This document shows positions 50,020 to 58,065 of a stretch of DNA of 64,000 bases, piece by piece. The first letter of the stretch is position 1. Every line of letters starts with the position of its first letter. Source of the stretch: Arthrobacter sp. S39 (lineage in GTDB: Bacteria; Actinomycetota; Actinomycetes; Actinomycetales; Micrococcaceae); NCBI RefSeq assembly GCF_004320525.1, contig NZ_SIHX01000009.1, positions 168,880-232,879 of the forward strand. Direction: 5' to 3'. A program made the position numbers and the translations under genes. Under the pieces are notes generated by a model, which saw only the letters and a list, made by a program, of their open reading frames with translations, ran no database searches and had not been told where the DNA came from.

Positions 50020-51201
50020 ATGGACCCGCTGGCCCTGACCCTCATCGAACTGGGGGCCGTTGTGTTCTGCCTTGGCCTGCTGGCCAGGCTGGCCGGACGG
50101 ATCGGAATGTCCCCCATCCCGCTGTACCTTGTGGGCGGTCTCGCCTTCGGCGCGGGCGGGGTGGTCAAGCTTGAAGGCATGCAGGAATTCGCCCACCTCT
50201 CGGGTGAGATCGGTGTCATCCTGCTGCTGCTTATGCTCGGATTGGAATATACGGCTGCCGAGCTTTTCACCGGTCTGCGCAGGTCCTGGCAGGCCGGTGT
50301 TCTTGATCTTGTGCTGAACTTCGTGCCCGGCGCCGCACTGGCGCTGCTGCTGGGCTGGGGCATGGTGGGCGCGATGGTGATGGGCGGCGTCACGTACATC
50401 TCGTCCTCCGGCATCGCCGCGAAGGTGATCACGGACCTGGGGCGGATCGGTAACCGCGAAACGCCGGTGGTGCTGTCCATCCTGGTGTTCGAGGACCTGG
50501 CGATGGCCGTCTACCTGCCCATCCTCACCGCCACCCTCGCCGGCGTGAGTTTCCTGGGCGGGCTGACCACGGTAGGCATTTCCCTGGCAGTGGTCACCGT
50601 GGTCCTGATGGTGGCGCTGCGGCACGGCCACCGCGTGTCCCAGGCCGTCCACAGCGAAAACTCGGAAGTGTTCCTGCTGAACCTGCTGGGCGCGGCGTTG
50701 CTGGTGGCCGGCGTGGCTTCGGCGATGCAGGTGTCAGCGGCGGTGGGGGCGTTTATGCTTGGCATCGCCATTTCTGGCGCCACGGCCCATAACGCCACCC
50801 GCATCCTTGAGCCGCTGCGCGACCTGTTCGCGGCCATCTTCTTTGTGGCTTTCGGGCTGAACACTGACCCGACGTCCATTCCCCCGGTGCTGGGCTGGGC
50901 CCTGGTCCTGGCCGTCATCACCGCCGCCACCAAGATGATCACGGGCATCTGGGCCGCCAAACGGGCCGGCATCGCCCGTCCCGGACGTTTCCGTGCAGGT
51001 GCGGCGCTGATTGCCCGCGGCGAATTCTCCATCGTCATCGCCGGCCTGGCGGTTGCCTCGGGCGTGGTCCCGGACGAACTCGCCGCGCTGGCCACCGCCT
51101 ATGTGCTGCTCATGGCCATCATGGGACCGCTCGCCGCCCGGTACGTCGAACCGGCACTGAAGGCTTTCAGCCGCCCGGCCGGGGTGCCCGCGCAGGCTTA
51201 G
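50020..51201 (+). CDS. CPA2-family cation:proton antiporter (KhtU-like)
   Basis: The 393-residue, 12-helix protein contains 'VGGLAFGAGGVVKLEGMQEF', 'FVPGAALALLLGWGMVGAMV', 'ISSSGIAAKVITDLGRIGNR', 'SILVFEDLAMAVYLPIL' with the conserved acid in the pore, and 'RFRAGAALIARGEFSIVIAG'. These are features of the CPA2/KefB-KhtU group. With the TrkA-C gene just before it, the pair would form a regulated K+ (or Na+) efflux system for osmotic or pH stress. Confidence 0.9.
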   Translation: MDPLALTLIELGAVVFCLGLLARLAGRIGMSPIPLYLVGGLAFGAGGVVKLEGMQEFAHLSGEIGVILLLLMLGLEYTAAELFTGLRRSWQAGVLDLVLNFVPGAALALLLGWGMVGAMVMGGVTYISSSGIAAKVITDLGRIGNRETPVVLSILVFEDLAMAVYLPILTATLAGVSFLGGLTTVGISLAVVTVVLMVALRHGHRVSQAVHSENSEVFLLNLLGAALLVAGVASAMQVSAAVGAFMLGIAISGATAHNATRILEPLRDLFAAIFFVAFGLNTDPTSIPPVLGWALVLAVITAATKMITGIWAAKRAGIARPGRFRAGAALIARGEFSIVIAGLAVASGVVPDELAALATAYVLLMAIMGPLAARYVEPALKAFSRPAGVPAQA

Positions 51202-51250
51202 GCCGCGCCGCGCACCCGCCAACCTGCGCCCCGGCTACCCCCACTTGCGC

Positions 51251-51307
51251 CGAGGGGTGAGATCTCGGCGCTATGGCAAGGGCTATCCGCCGAGAGCTCA
51301 CCCCTCG
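51251..51307. repeat. Palindromic repeat, family II, copy 1
   Basis: CGAGGGGTGAGATCTCGGCG (51251-51270) and CGCCGAGAGCTCACCCCTCG (51288-51307) are 20-bp arms with one mismatch and a 17-base loop. The stop codon of the DUF559 gene lies in the right arm. Confidence 0.9.
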
Positions 51308-52239
51308 ATCCGCAATCCCGCCCTGACAAGCGCGTCCAAGACCCTGTGAGCGCAGCCGTCGTGCCCCCACGTGCGGACGTGGCCGGCCGTGATGGTCACG
51401 GAAATCCAGCCGACGGCGGCAAGGGACTCATCACGGCGGATGTCGGACTCGCGCTGCCGCTCCTGGAGATGGTGGCGCCCGTCGTAATTGACCGCCACTC
51501 TGAAGTCCGGGAAGGCGATATCGGGCCATGCCAATTCCCCGCCCGTGGGGTCCAGCACCACGTAACAGAGGACAGGCTCAGGCAGACCCAGCCGTCCAAG
51601 GGCGAGCCGGAGCCGGGTCTCCGGCGCGGAGTCCGACCCCACCCGGCAGAGCTCCAACGCACGCCGGGCCGTGCGGATGCCCCGGGCTCCCGGGTTGGCA
51701 AGGACCTGATCGTGGAGCTCGGCAAGGGAGCAAAGGGCTTCCTTCCTGGGTCCGAAGCTGCGTGACTGGCTGCAGATGAAGTGGTCGGCCGCGACCACGA
51801 GGTCTTCAAGACCCAATACCGACGCCAGGTCCAGCCACGTCCGCGATGGCGTGGTGACCGGAACGCCGTCGAGCTTTCCGACGTCAGTGGGCCTAAGCAT
51901 CAGTTTGTGCCCGGCAACTCCCTTGCGCACCGGGCGGGTTCCACCGGCCATCTTTGCCAGATGGATGCGGAGGTCGTTCTGCACGACCAGGGGCATTGGG
52001 CAGCCCCAGAGCATCGCGGCCGTCCCAAGGCAGCATACGGACCCGGGCGTCAGACACGTGAGTAACGCACAGGTGTGGTGGAGTGGCTGCGCTTCACCCC
52101 AGGGAACGCGCACGCCGCGGCTGGCGACCCGTAGGTCCCGGCGCCATGCACGTTCCGCCGGCATGCCGGCGTCGCGCTGTTGTTCCAGGGTGAAGGAACG
52201 TCCGGAAAGGTGCGCTGGAAGTTGTGATGGCCGCCGCAT
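51298..52239 (-). CDS. DUF559/Vsr-like nuclease-domain protein
   Basis: In this 313-residue protein, the first two thirds look like an AbiEi/winged-helix-type N-terminal region ('FTLEQQRDAGMPAERAWRRD', 'VPVTTPSRTWLDLASVLGLE'). The last 110 residues match the DUF559 endonuclease-like fold ('APETRLRLALGRLGLPEPVL', 'WPDIAFPDFRVAVNYDGRHH', 'RRDESLAAVGWISVTITAGH'), with Glu, Asp and Asp placed like a PD-(D/E)XK centre. ATG 52239 is chosen. The stop codon is inside a 57-bp palindrome, and a second copy lies 79 bases upstream of the start. The function is unknown; such proteins are often solitary in actinobacteria. Confidence 0.8.
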   Translation of the reverse strand: MRRPSQLPAHLSGRSFTLEQQRDAGMPAERAWRRDLRVASRGVRVPWGEAQPLHHTCALLTCLTPGSVCCLGTAAMLWGCPMPLVVQNDLRIHLAKMAGGTRPVRKGVAGHKLMLRPTDVGKLDGVPVTTPSRTWLDLASVLGLEDLVVAADHFICSQSRSFGPRKEALCSLAELHDQVLANPGARGIRTARRALELCRVGSDSAPETRLRLALGRLGLPEPVLCYVVLDPTGGELAWPDIAFPDFRVAVNYDGRHHLQERQRESDIRRDESLAAVGWISVTITAGHVRTWGHDGCAHRVLDALVRAGLRIEG

Positions 52240-52317
52240 AGGCAATTGTTGGCACAACCGGAACAGGCCAGGCCGGTTTTCCACAATGGGGAGGAAGAGT
52301 GCGGCCAACCCGGGGCG

Positions 52318-52376
52318 CCGAGGGGTGAGCTCTCGGCGCTAAGCCGGGGCGATACCGCCGAGATCTCACTCCTCGG
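52318..52376. repeat. Palindromic repeat, family II, copy 2
   Basis: CCGAGGGGTGAGCTCTCGGC and a further G (52318-52338) pair with CGCCGAGATCTCACTCCTCG and a G (52356-52376), 19 of 21 matches, again with a 17-base loop. The A/C marker bases in the arms are mirrored relative to copy 1. Confidence 0.9.
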
Positions 52377-52386
52377 CGGCGGGGAC

Positions 52387-52962
52387 CTAAATCTCGGTGC
52401 GGTGGAAGTTCAGGTGGCTGCGGCTGGCGGTGGGGCCGCGCTGGCCCTGGTAGCGGTTGCCGTATTCGCCGGAGCCGTAGGGATGCTCGGCGGCGGAGGT
52501 CAGCCGGAAGAAGCACAGCTGGCCGATCTTCATGCCTGGCCACAGCTTGATGGGCAGCGTGGCCATGTTGGACAGCTCCAGCGTCACGTGGCCGGAGAAC
52601 CCGGGGTCGATGAACCCGGCAGTGGAGTGCGTCAGCAGGCCCAGCCGGCCCAGGGACGACTTTCCTTCGAGGCGCGCAGCGATGTCATCAGGCAGGGTGA
52701 CGGCCTCATACGTGGAGCCGAGCACAAACTCGCCGGGGTGCAGGATGAAAGGTTCCCCGGTCTCCACTTCCACCAGGCGGGTCAGCTCGGGCTGCTCTTC
52801 CGCGGGGTCGATGTGCGCGTATTTGTGGTTGTCGAACAGCCGGAAGAAGCGGTCGATCCGTACGTCCACCGAGGACGGCTGGACCATCGCGGAATCGTAC
52901 GGTTCAAGGACAATCCGTTGGGAGTCTATTTCGGCACGAATATCGCGGTCAGAGATCAGCAC
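52387..52962 (-). CDS. dcd: dCTP deaminase (probably bifunctional dCTP deaminase/dUTPase)
   Basis: The 191-residue protein reads 'LISDRDIRAEIDSQRIVLEP', 'MVQPSSVDVRIDRFFRLFDN', and 'ARLEGKSSLGRLGLLTHSTA' with 'GFIDPGFSGHVTLELSN'. The GKSSLGR and AGFIDPG motifs form the nucleotide and catalytic sites. Actinobacterial Dcd enzymes usually convert dCTP straight to dUMP, feeding thymidylate synthesis. The GTG at 52962 matches the normal family start. It is divergent from the CAP-domain gene. Confidence 0.93.
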   Translation of the reverse strand: MLISDRDIRAEIDSQRIVLEPYDSAMVQPSSVDVRIDRFFRLFDNHKYAHIDPAEEQPELTRLVEVETGEPFILHPGEFVLGSTYEAVTLPDDIAARLEGKSSLGRLGLLTHSTAGFIDPGFSGHVTLELSNMATLPIKLWPGMKIGQLCFFRLTSAAEHPYGSGEYGNRYQGQRGPTASRSHLNFHRTEI

Positions 52963-53074
52963 GCCTCCCAAAATACCGCATCCATTGTTACCACCGTGCG
53001 CCGGGTCTAATGTTGCCTCAGAATGACAGCCGCCGGATGGTCTCCCGGTTGGTCCGAATGAGCTGGGGATTGTC

Positions 53075-54784
53075 TTGAGAAAATTTGCATCGCCTGCGAT
53101 TGTTGCCCTGTTCTGCGTCGTGGCGCTGGCGTCCCCCGGCGCCGGAAACCCGGCGGATTCCACCCAACAGCCTCCCGGCCAGGCGGTGAGCGCCACGGAC
53201 CCCCGGGCGGTGACCCTGGGGCCGGCGTTATGGGCGGACGACGGCGGAGCGGCCTTGCCGGACAGCGGCACCGGTGCGGGGCTCGCCCCAGCCGTGGAAC
53301 CGGGCATACGCCCCGCTTCCCCCGTACGCGAAGCGGGCTCATCCGCAACCACGGCAGAGACGCTGACCGCTCCGGCGACGGCTGAGTCGCTCCCTTCGGA
53401 GCCCGTAGCACCCGAGCCCGGTTCCATTCCGCCGTTATGGGCTCCGGACGCCGAACTGGCCCAGCCCACGGCCACGCCTTACAGCGAGTCGACAACAGCA
53501 GCTCCGGCGACGGAGGCCCTGGTGCCGGACAGCAACACGGCCGCCATCCTGACGGTCTTCAACCGGATCAATGAATACCGGGCATCCAAAGGCCTGGCCG
53601 CGGTGAAGTACCACGCCACCGTGGCCGGCATGGCCCAGGAGTGGTCCAACAACATCGCCACGCGGGAGGTCATCGAACACCGCGCGAGCTTCTGGACCGA
53701 TCCGCGTGCGCTGAACCCCAACAACGGCGCCGGGGAGGTCATCGCGGTCCGCTGGGACAGGGATGCAGCGCAACTGGTGGAGTGGTGGAAGACCTCACCG
53801 GGCCACAACGCCATGCTCCTCGATCCGCGCTTCAACGTGATGGGTGCCGGCATCACGTACACCGACGGCAACTGGCAGACCACCCCCAACCGCTACACCC
53901 TCTGGGGCGTCGTCAACTTCTTCGGCTACACCACGCTGCCGGCGGGAACCACCACCGCCCCGGGCGGAAGCCCGGAACTGCCTCCGCCGACGCCAAGCGC
54001 CTGCGATGCCTCCGGCAAGCACATGCCACCCACCCTGGACCTGGCCAACGCAGCCATCACCGGCCCGGCCGATCTCGTCACCATCAACGCGTCCGGCCAA
54101 CTGATCAACCGCCCCTCCACCGGCAACAGGACCTACGGGAGCGCAAAACAGATCGGATCCGGCTTCGGTACCGCCAAGGAAGTCTTCATCACTGACTGGC
54201 AGCGGGACGGCGCCTACGATCTCCTTACGCAGTGGGCAGACGGCAGGCTCACACTGCATCCCGGAATCGAAGGCGGCGGCTTCGGCGCTGTTGTCACCCT
54301 TGGACAGAGTGGCTGGGCCGGGATGACGCTCGCCGTCGGAGGCTGGTGCGCCAATAACCGGCTGCCCCAGATCGTGGCCAAGGACAGCGCCGGCTACGTA
54401 TATCTGTACCCGAACAAGGGACTGGCCGACCTGTCAGCACGCACCCTGATGGTCAGCGGCGTCAGCGCCGGCAGGCTGGGCATGGTGGACTACGACGCCG
54501 ACGGGTTCCAGGACCTCCTGGCCCTCCAGAGCACCGGCGCCGTCCTGCTCTACCGCGGCGCCGGGACCCCCGCCCCGCGTGCAGAAGCCCGGGCCACCGT
54601 GGCCACGGGCTGGCAGGATGTCACAGGAATCCGGCCGCTGAAGGATGTCACGGGCCTGAACTCCACCGGCGTCGCCCTGCGCCGGGCCAACGATGTGGTG
54701 CAGTACTGGGATCTGACCGGCGGAAGCCTCGCGTCGCCGTCGAACATCGCGGGAAGCTGGTCAGGCCAGCGCCTCGCACAGTAG
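53075..54784 (+). CDS. Secreted CAP/SCP-domain protein with FG-GAP repeats
   Basis: The 569-residue protein has a signal peptide ('ASPAIVALFCVVALASPGAG'), a Pro/Thr/Ala-rich linker to about residue 150, then a CAP domain: 'VFNRINEYRASKGLAAVKYH', 'MAQEWSNNIATREVIEHR', 'LVEWWKTSPGHNAMLLDP' and 'YTLWGVVNFFGY'. The last 230 residues show FG-GAP/VCBS-like repeats ('DWQRDGAYDLLTQWADGRLT', 'VDYDADGFQDLLALQSTGAV'). CAP proteins are secreted, and FG-GAP propellers often bind carbohydrate or protein; the role is unknown. It has a TTG start. Confidence 0.85.
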   Translation: MRKFASPAIVALFCVVALASPGAGNPADSTQQPPGQAVSATDPRAVTLGPALWADDGGAALPDSGTGAGLAPAVEPGIRPASPVREAGSSATTAETLTAPATAESLPSEPVAPEPGSIPPLWAPDAELAQPTATPYSESTTAAPATEALVPDSNTAAILTVFNRINEYRASKGLAAVKYHATVAGMAQEWSNNIATREVIEHRASFWTDPRALNPNNGAGEVIAVRWDRDAAQLVEWWKTSPGHNAMLLDPRFNVMGAGITYTDGNWQTTPNRYTLWGVVNFFGYTTLPAGTTTAPGGSPELPPPTPSACDASGKHMPPTLDLANAAITGPADLVTINASGQLINRPSTGNRTYGSAKQIGSGFGTAKEVFITDWQRDGAYDLLTQWADGRLTLHPGIEGGGFGAVVTLGQSGWAGMTLAVGGWCANNRLPQIVAKDSAGYVYLYPNKGLADLSARTLMVSGVSAGRLGMVDYDADGFQDLLALQSTGAVLLYRGAGTPAPRAEARATVATGWQDVTGIRPLKDVTGLNSTGVALRRANDVVQYWDLTGGSLASPSNIAGSWSGQRLAQ

Positions 54785-54838
54785 GGAGGGACGCTTCGGG
54801 CTGTGACGCCGTGGAACGCCCGACGCCGGCAATCCGGC

Positions 54839-55282
54839 TTAAGTGGCCGGCTGGAGTTCCAGGACGTTCTTGAGCCGCTCCAGCTGGGCCACTTCGGCCT
54901 TCATGGTCCGCTGGACCACCGTGTTCAGCAGGCCCTTGAACCCCTTCGGCTGGAACTCGAGGGCGAACCTGACCCTGGTTCCGTCCTGCTCGGTGCTGAG
55001 GTAGTACCCGCCCGCCGGCCTGGCCGGCCCGGCGATGACCTGGAACTGTATTTCTGCCCCTGGCCGGGCCTGCGTGATTTCGAAGTCCCCGGCAACGGGC
55101 CGCCCGGACCGGCCTGCCAGCGTCTGCTGGTACACGGCGCCTTTAGTTCCGGCGGCTCCGGCGGCCAGGCCGATGCTCCGGATCCCGTCCCGCCACTGCG
55201 GAAGATTCAGCCCGTCAACCAGGAACGTGTAAACAGCCATCGCGTCACGACGGATGAGTACCTCGTGCTCTGCGAATGCCAT
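54839..55282 (-). CDS. SRPBCC-family polyketide-cyclase-like protein
   Basis: The 147-residue START/Bet-v1-like fold has 'AFAEHEVLIRRDAMAVYTFL', 'LNLPQWRDGIRSIGLAAG' and 'RVRFALEFQPKGFKGLLNTV', the usual hydrophobic-cavity family that binds or modifies lipophilic ligands. AAAGGATTCCC precedes the ATG. A shorter relative lies at 59.0 kb on the same strand, the two bracketing the AT-richer defence region. Confidence 0.85.
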   Translation of the reverse strand: MAFAEHEVLIRRDAMAVYTFLVDGLNLPQWRDGIRSIGLAAGAAGTKGAVYQQTLAGRSGRPVAGDFEITQARPGAEIQFQVIAGPARPAGGYYLSTEQDGTRVRFALEFQPKGFKGLLNTVVQRTMKAEVAQLERLKNVLELQPAT

Positions 55283-55666
55283 GGGAATCCTTTGTTTGAC
55301 GTCTAACCTTCGATAGCCCGCCTCCCCCATGACACCGCAGCTATCCGGTTCAGAGTAGCCAGTCGTTTCGCCGCGCACCTAGCTACGGACGGGTACGTTA
55401 TTGAAGAGTTACTGGATGACGCCGGTGCCGCCGCAGACACGATGCGGGCTCAGTGCCGCCGGTGACGGCGGGGCGGCGCAACAGCGCTAAGCTAAGTTCT
55501 GCCCCGCCCGAATCGGGGCACTGCGGCTGGGACTGGTCAATAATCCCAACAGCCCTCAGAACACGCGACAGGCTAAACCCGACCAAAACGCGAAATGCTC
55601 GTTTTGGGAACGCGTCACTCAGTCCTAAGCAGAACAGACAGCTACGTTGTCTGGCATTCTGTTGAG
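55283..55666. other. 384-base non-coding stretch at the left edge of the accessory region
   Basis: No gene is credible here. It holds several hairpins: TGCCCCG/CGGGGCA (55500-55520), CCAAAACG/CGTTTTGG (55583-55607) and CAGACA/TGTCTG (55635-55653). Base composition becomes visibly AT-richer towards the right, marking the transition into the accessory genes. Confidence 0.6.
55635..55653. promoter_or_regulatory. Inverted repeat just upstream of the first defence-like gene
   Basis: CAGACA and TGTCTG are perfect arms around GCTACGT, ending 13 bases before the ATG at 55667. It could be an operator or a 5' hairpin. The sequence from here to the start (CTGGCA..CTGT.GA) is repeated before the paralogous gene at 56697. 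Confidence 0.5.
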
Positions 55667-56620
55667 ATGACCCTCGATTCTTGGCTGCCGTTTGGCATGC
55701 ACGAAGACCCGCAGAAGCTCTACACCGCCCTCCATGACGGAGTACCTGAATGGATGGAAAAATCCATGAGAGCTTGGCAGCACGAGTTTTTGCTAGGGCT
55801 TTTCGAGGAATCGGATTCCGCCTTGAGCCGTCTACACAAGTTGGAGCATCAGTTGCGCACAGCCGTGAAAGTGCCTTCCAACGTATCCTCCTACGGTCTA
55901 GCAGATGCCGTCATCTCGGAATTCGTTTGGCATGACAAGGAGCTTGTGCTGACCGACTACCTGCTGTCGATAGCTGATTTAGAAAAATTGGGAGGGTGGG
56001 AACACATCCGGAAGGAGATTCAGGGTGGAAATAACCGACTCGGACGACTGGAAACAACGCTGAAGGAAGCAGGGTCAAAGTGGACTCTTGGTGTTCGTAC
56101 AGCGGGAAAGCTCGGTTTGGTACAGCGCGTTCCCGAGGGCGTTCAAACAGCCGCTGACGAAACGATGCGTAGCAGCGGTCACGCAGGGAGGAGGCTAGCG
56201 GAGGCTTGGGGAGCCGCATTCGGAATCGAGCCTGACCCGGCGAAGGCTTACGGGCTGGCTGTCAAGGCAGTTGAGGATGCGGCGCTCCCCAAAGTTTCCC
56301 TAAAGCCAAATGACCACGGGACGCTCGGGTCTGTGATTCGTGTGCTGAACAGTGCCAAGTACGACGCCGCAGACTGGACCCTTGGGTTTCAACGGGAAGA
56401 CAAGCACTACAGCAACGGACAAACCTTGGTTGCCATGCTAAAGACGCTTTGGTCCGGACAGACTGACCGCCACGGCGGCGACCACGAACTAGTCAACGGA
56501 ACGGTGATATCGCAGGAAGCTGCTGAATCCGCCGTTATGCTTGCCGTGCCGCTCGTGCAATGGTTCTCGTCCGGCTTCGTGGTGGAGTCAGGAACCAGTA
56601 CAAAACTCACACCAGAGTGA
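55667..56620 (+). CDS. Abortive-infection-like protein, HEPN-type C-terminus (paralogue 1)
   Basis: The 317-residue protein has an N-terminal 'LHDGVPEWMEKSMRAWQHEF' region. The C-terminal half contains 'RLAEAWGAAFGIEPDPAKAY', 'LAVKAVEDAALPKVSLKPND', 'MLKTLWSGQTDRHGGDHELV' and 'EAAESAVMLAVPLVQWFSS'. The pattern (an A-x-K-x-hE helix followed by an RHG motif and a long closing helix) resembles Abi_C/HEPN RNase-like domains of abortive-infection proteins. A closely related gene follows. Codon use is visibly less GC-biased than in neighbouring genes, suggesting transfer. RNase or antiphage activity is inferred. Confidence 0.65.
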   Translation: MTLDSWLPFGMHEDPQKLYTALHDGVPEWMEKSMRAWQHEFLLGLFEESDSALSRLHKLEHQLRTAVKVPSNVSSYGLADAVISEFVWHDKELVLTDYLLSIADLEKLGGWEHIRKEIQGGNNRLGRLETTLKEAGSKWTLGVRTAGKLGLVQRVPEGVQTAADETMRSSGHAGRRLAEAWGAAFGIEPDPAKAYGLAVKAVEDAALPKVSLKPNDHGTLGSVIRVLNSAKYDAADWTLGFQREDKHYSNGQTLVAMLKTLWSGQTDRHGGDHELVNGTVISQEAAESAVMLAVPLVQWFSSGFVVESGTSTKLTPE

Positions 56621-56696
56621 TGCCGTCCAGCCGCGTCACCGCCATCAGCCAAGTCGCTCGACGTTGGTGTCAGCACTAACTGGCAGACTGTAGACC

Positions 56697-57590
56697 GTGA
56701 CTACAGACGTATGGCGACCCCTTGGTCTTGAGCCTTCAGATTCCACCAGCTACGACGCCCTCCATGACGGCGTGCCTGCTTGGATGGAGGAATCATTCTG
56801 GGCATGGATGAAGGCCCGGTTCACCGTTTCCCGCATAGCCAGCTATGGGCAAACACTCCGAGCCTTCGACATCGCACTGCTGCGACAGGTCGAGAGAAAA
56901 TGCCGCGTGAGCATTGCCTACAAAGGGACTGGGCTGAATGACGCCATGTCCTTTATCCGCGCCCGGACAGAGGAGACCAAGACGCAGTTGGTCGTCGCAG
57001 ACTACTTCTTGTCCTTTCACTCGTCAGAAGCGGATCAAACACAGCTGGAAACGATCCTCCACGAGTCCGGATCGATGTGGAAGGTCGGACTACGTGCAAA
57101 TAGACCGGGACTGCTTCGACGTGTCCCAGAGGGCGTGCAGGCGAGTGTTGACTCCACTATTAGCAATTCGGGACATGCTGGAGCGCGTTTGGCTGAAGCT
57201 TGGGAAGCCGTCTTCGGGCTTGATCCCGATCCCTCCCGCGCCTACGCCCTCGCCGTAAAGTCAGTTGAAGACGCCGCAATTCCCATAGTGAGTCCCCGTG
57301 ACACGAATGCCACACTTGGGAAGATCAACTCACAAATTCGTAACGCTGGGGACTGGTCCCTGCCGTTGCAACGAGAAGATGAGCATGCCCCAACCAGGAC
57401 CACGCTGCTGTCCATGATGAAGATGCTCTGGGCAGGGCAGGCAGACCGCCACGGAGGACACCACGACCCTGATCTGGTGATTACTCAGGAGGCGGCAGAG
57501 GTCGCTGTCATTACCGCTGCCACGCTAGTTCAGTGGTTTACGTCCGGAGCAGTAGCACGCACGGGAACTTCAAAAGCTCCCGCAAGCTGA
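56697..57590 (+). CDS. Abortive-infection-like protein, HEPN-type C-terminus (paralogue 2)
   Basis: The 297-residue protein is clearly homologous to the preceding gene: 'LHDGVPAWMEESFWAWMK', 'GLLRRVPEGVQASVDSTIS', 'RLAEAWEAVFGLDPDPSRAY', 'LAVKSVEDAAIPIVS', 'MLWAGQADRHGGHHDPD' and 'AAEVAVITAATLVQWFTSG'. The N-terminal halves have diverged much more than the C-terminal halves, as expected if the N-terminus senses different signals. It has a GTG start. The last 60 bases upstream resemble those before paralogue 1, so promoter and gene were probably duplicated together. Confidence 0.65.
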   Translation: MTTDVWRPLGLEPSDSTSYDALHDGVPAWMEESFWAWMKARFTVSRIASYGQTLRAFDIALLRQVERKCRVSIAYKGTGLNDAMSFIRARTEETKTQLVVADYFLSFHSSEADQTQLETILHESGSMWKVGLRANRPGLLRRVPEGVQASVDSTISNSGHAGARLAEAWEAVFGLDPDPSRAYALAVKSVEDAAIPIVSPRDTNATLGKINSQIRNAGDWSLPLQREDEHAPTRTTLLSMMKMLWAGQADRHGGHHDPDLVITQEAAEVAVITAATLVQWFTSGAVARTGTSKAPAS

Positions 57591-57594
57591 CCGC

Positions 57595-57620
57595 TACAAT
57601 AGATAGAGATACGAAGGGGG
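57595..57620 (+). promoter_or_regulatory. -10 element and strong ribosome site of the DUF4065 gene
   Basis: TACAAT (57595-57600) is a near-consensus -10, and GAAGGGGG (57613-57620) is a ribosome site with good spacing to ATG 57628. No good -35 is visible. It suggests the toxin-antitoxin pair has its own promoter. Confidence 0.55.
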
Positions 57621-57627
57621 AATTGCC

Positions 57628-58065
57628 ATGGCAAACGTTCATGATGTGGCCGCTTACGTGCTCCAGCACGAGAACCAGATGACCACCATGAAGTTGCAAA
57701 AGCTCTGCTACTACAGTCAGGGCTGGTCCCTGGCATGGGATGGCGTTCCGCTCTTTGGAGAAGAAATTCAGGCGTGGATGAACGGTCCCGTCGTGTACGA
57801 ACTTTTCGATAAGCACCGTGGACAGTTTGTGGTCAGCGAGTGGCCTGCTGGGAATGCAAAGAACCTCACAAAAGACGAGCGTGAAACTATCGACGCCGTG
57901 TACGAAACCTACGGCAAGTACAACGCTCAGCAACTCAGCGACATGACGCACAACGAGTCCCCTTGGATGGAAGCTCGCGCAGGCTTGCCAGAAGGCAGCA
58001 GGAGCAAGGCCACAATCGATTTGGATACGATGCAGGCGTACTTTGATGCGCTCAACAATCGGTAG
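57628..58065 (+). CDS. DUF4065 (Panacea/SocA-like) antitoxin
   Basis: The 145-residue protein has 'HDVAAYVLQHENQMTTMKLQ', 'KLCYYSQGWSLAWDGVPLF', 'EEIQAWMNGPVVYELFDKHR' and 'ETIDAVYETYGKYNAQQLS', all standard DUF4065 motifs. This domain is the universal antitoxin of PanAT-type toxin-antitoxin systems, neutralising diverse toxins; SocA of Caulobacter is a proteolysis adaptor of the same family. The stop overlaps the downstream gene by one base. It is the antitoxin of the pair, inferred from domain and order. Confidence 0.85.
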   Translation: MANVHDVAAYVLQHENQMTTMKLQKLCYYSQGWSLAWDGVPLFGEEIQAWMNGPVVYELFDKHRGQFVVSEWPAGNAKNLTKDERETIDAVYETYGKYNAQQLSDMTHNESPWMEARAGLPEGSRSKATIDLDTMQAYFDALNNR

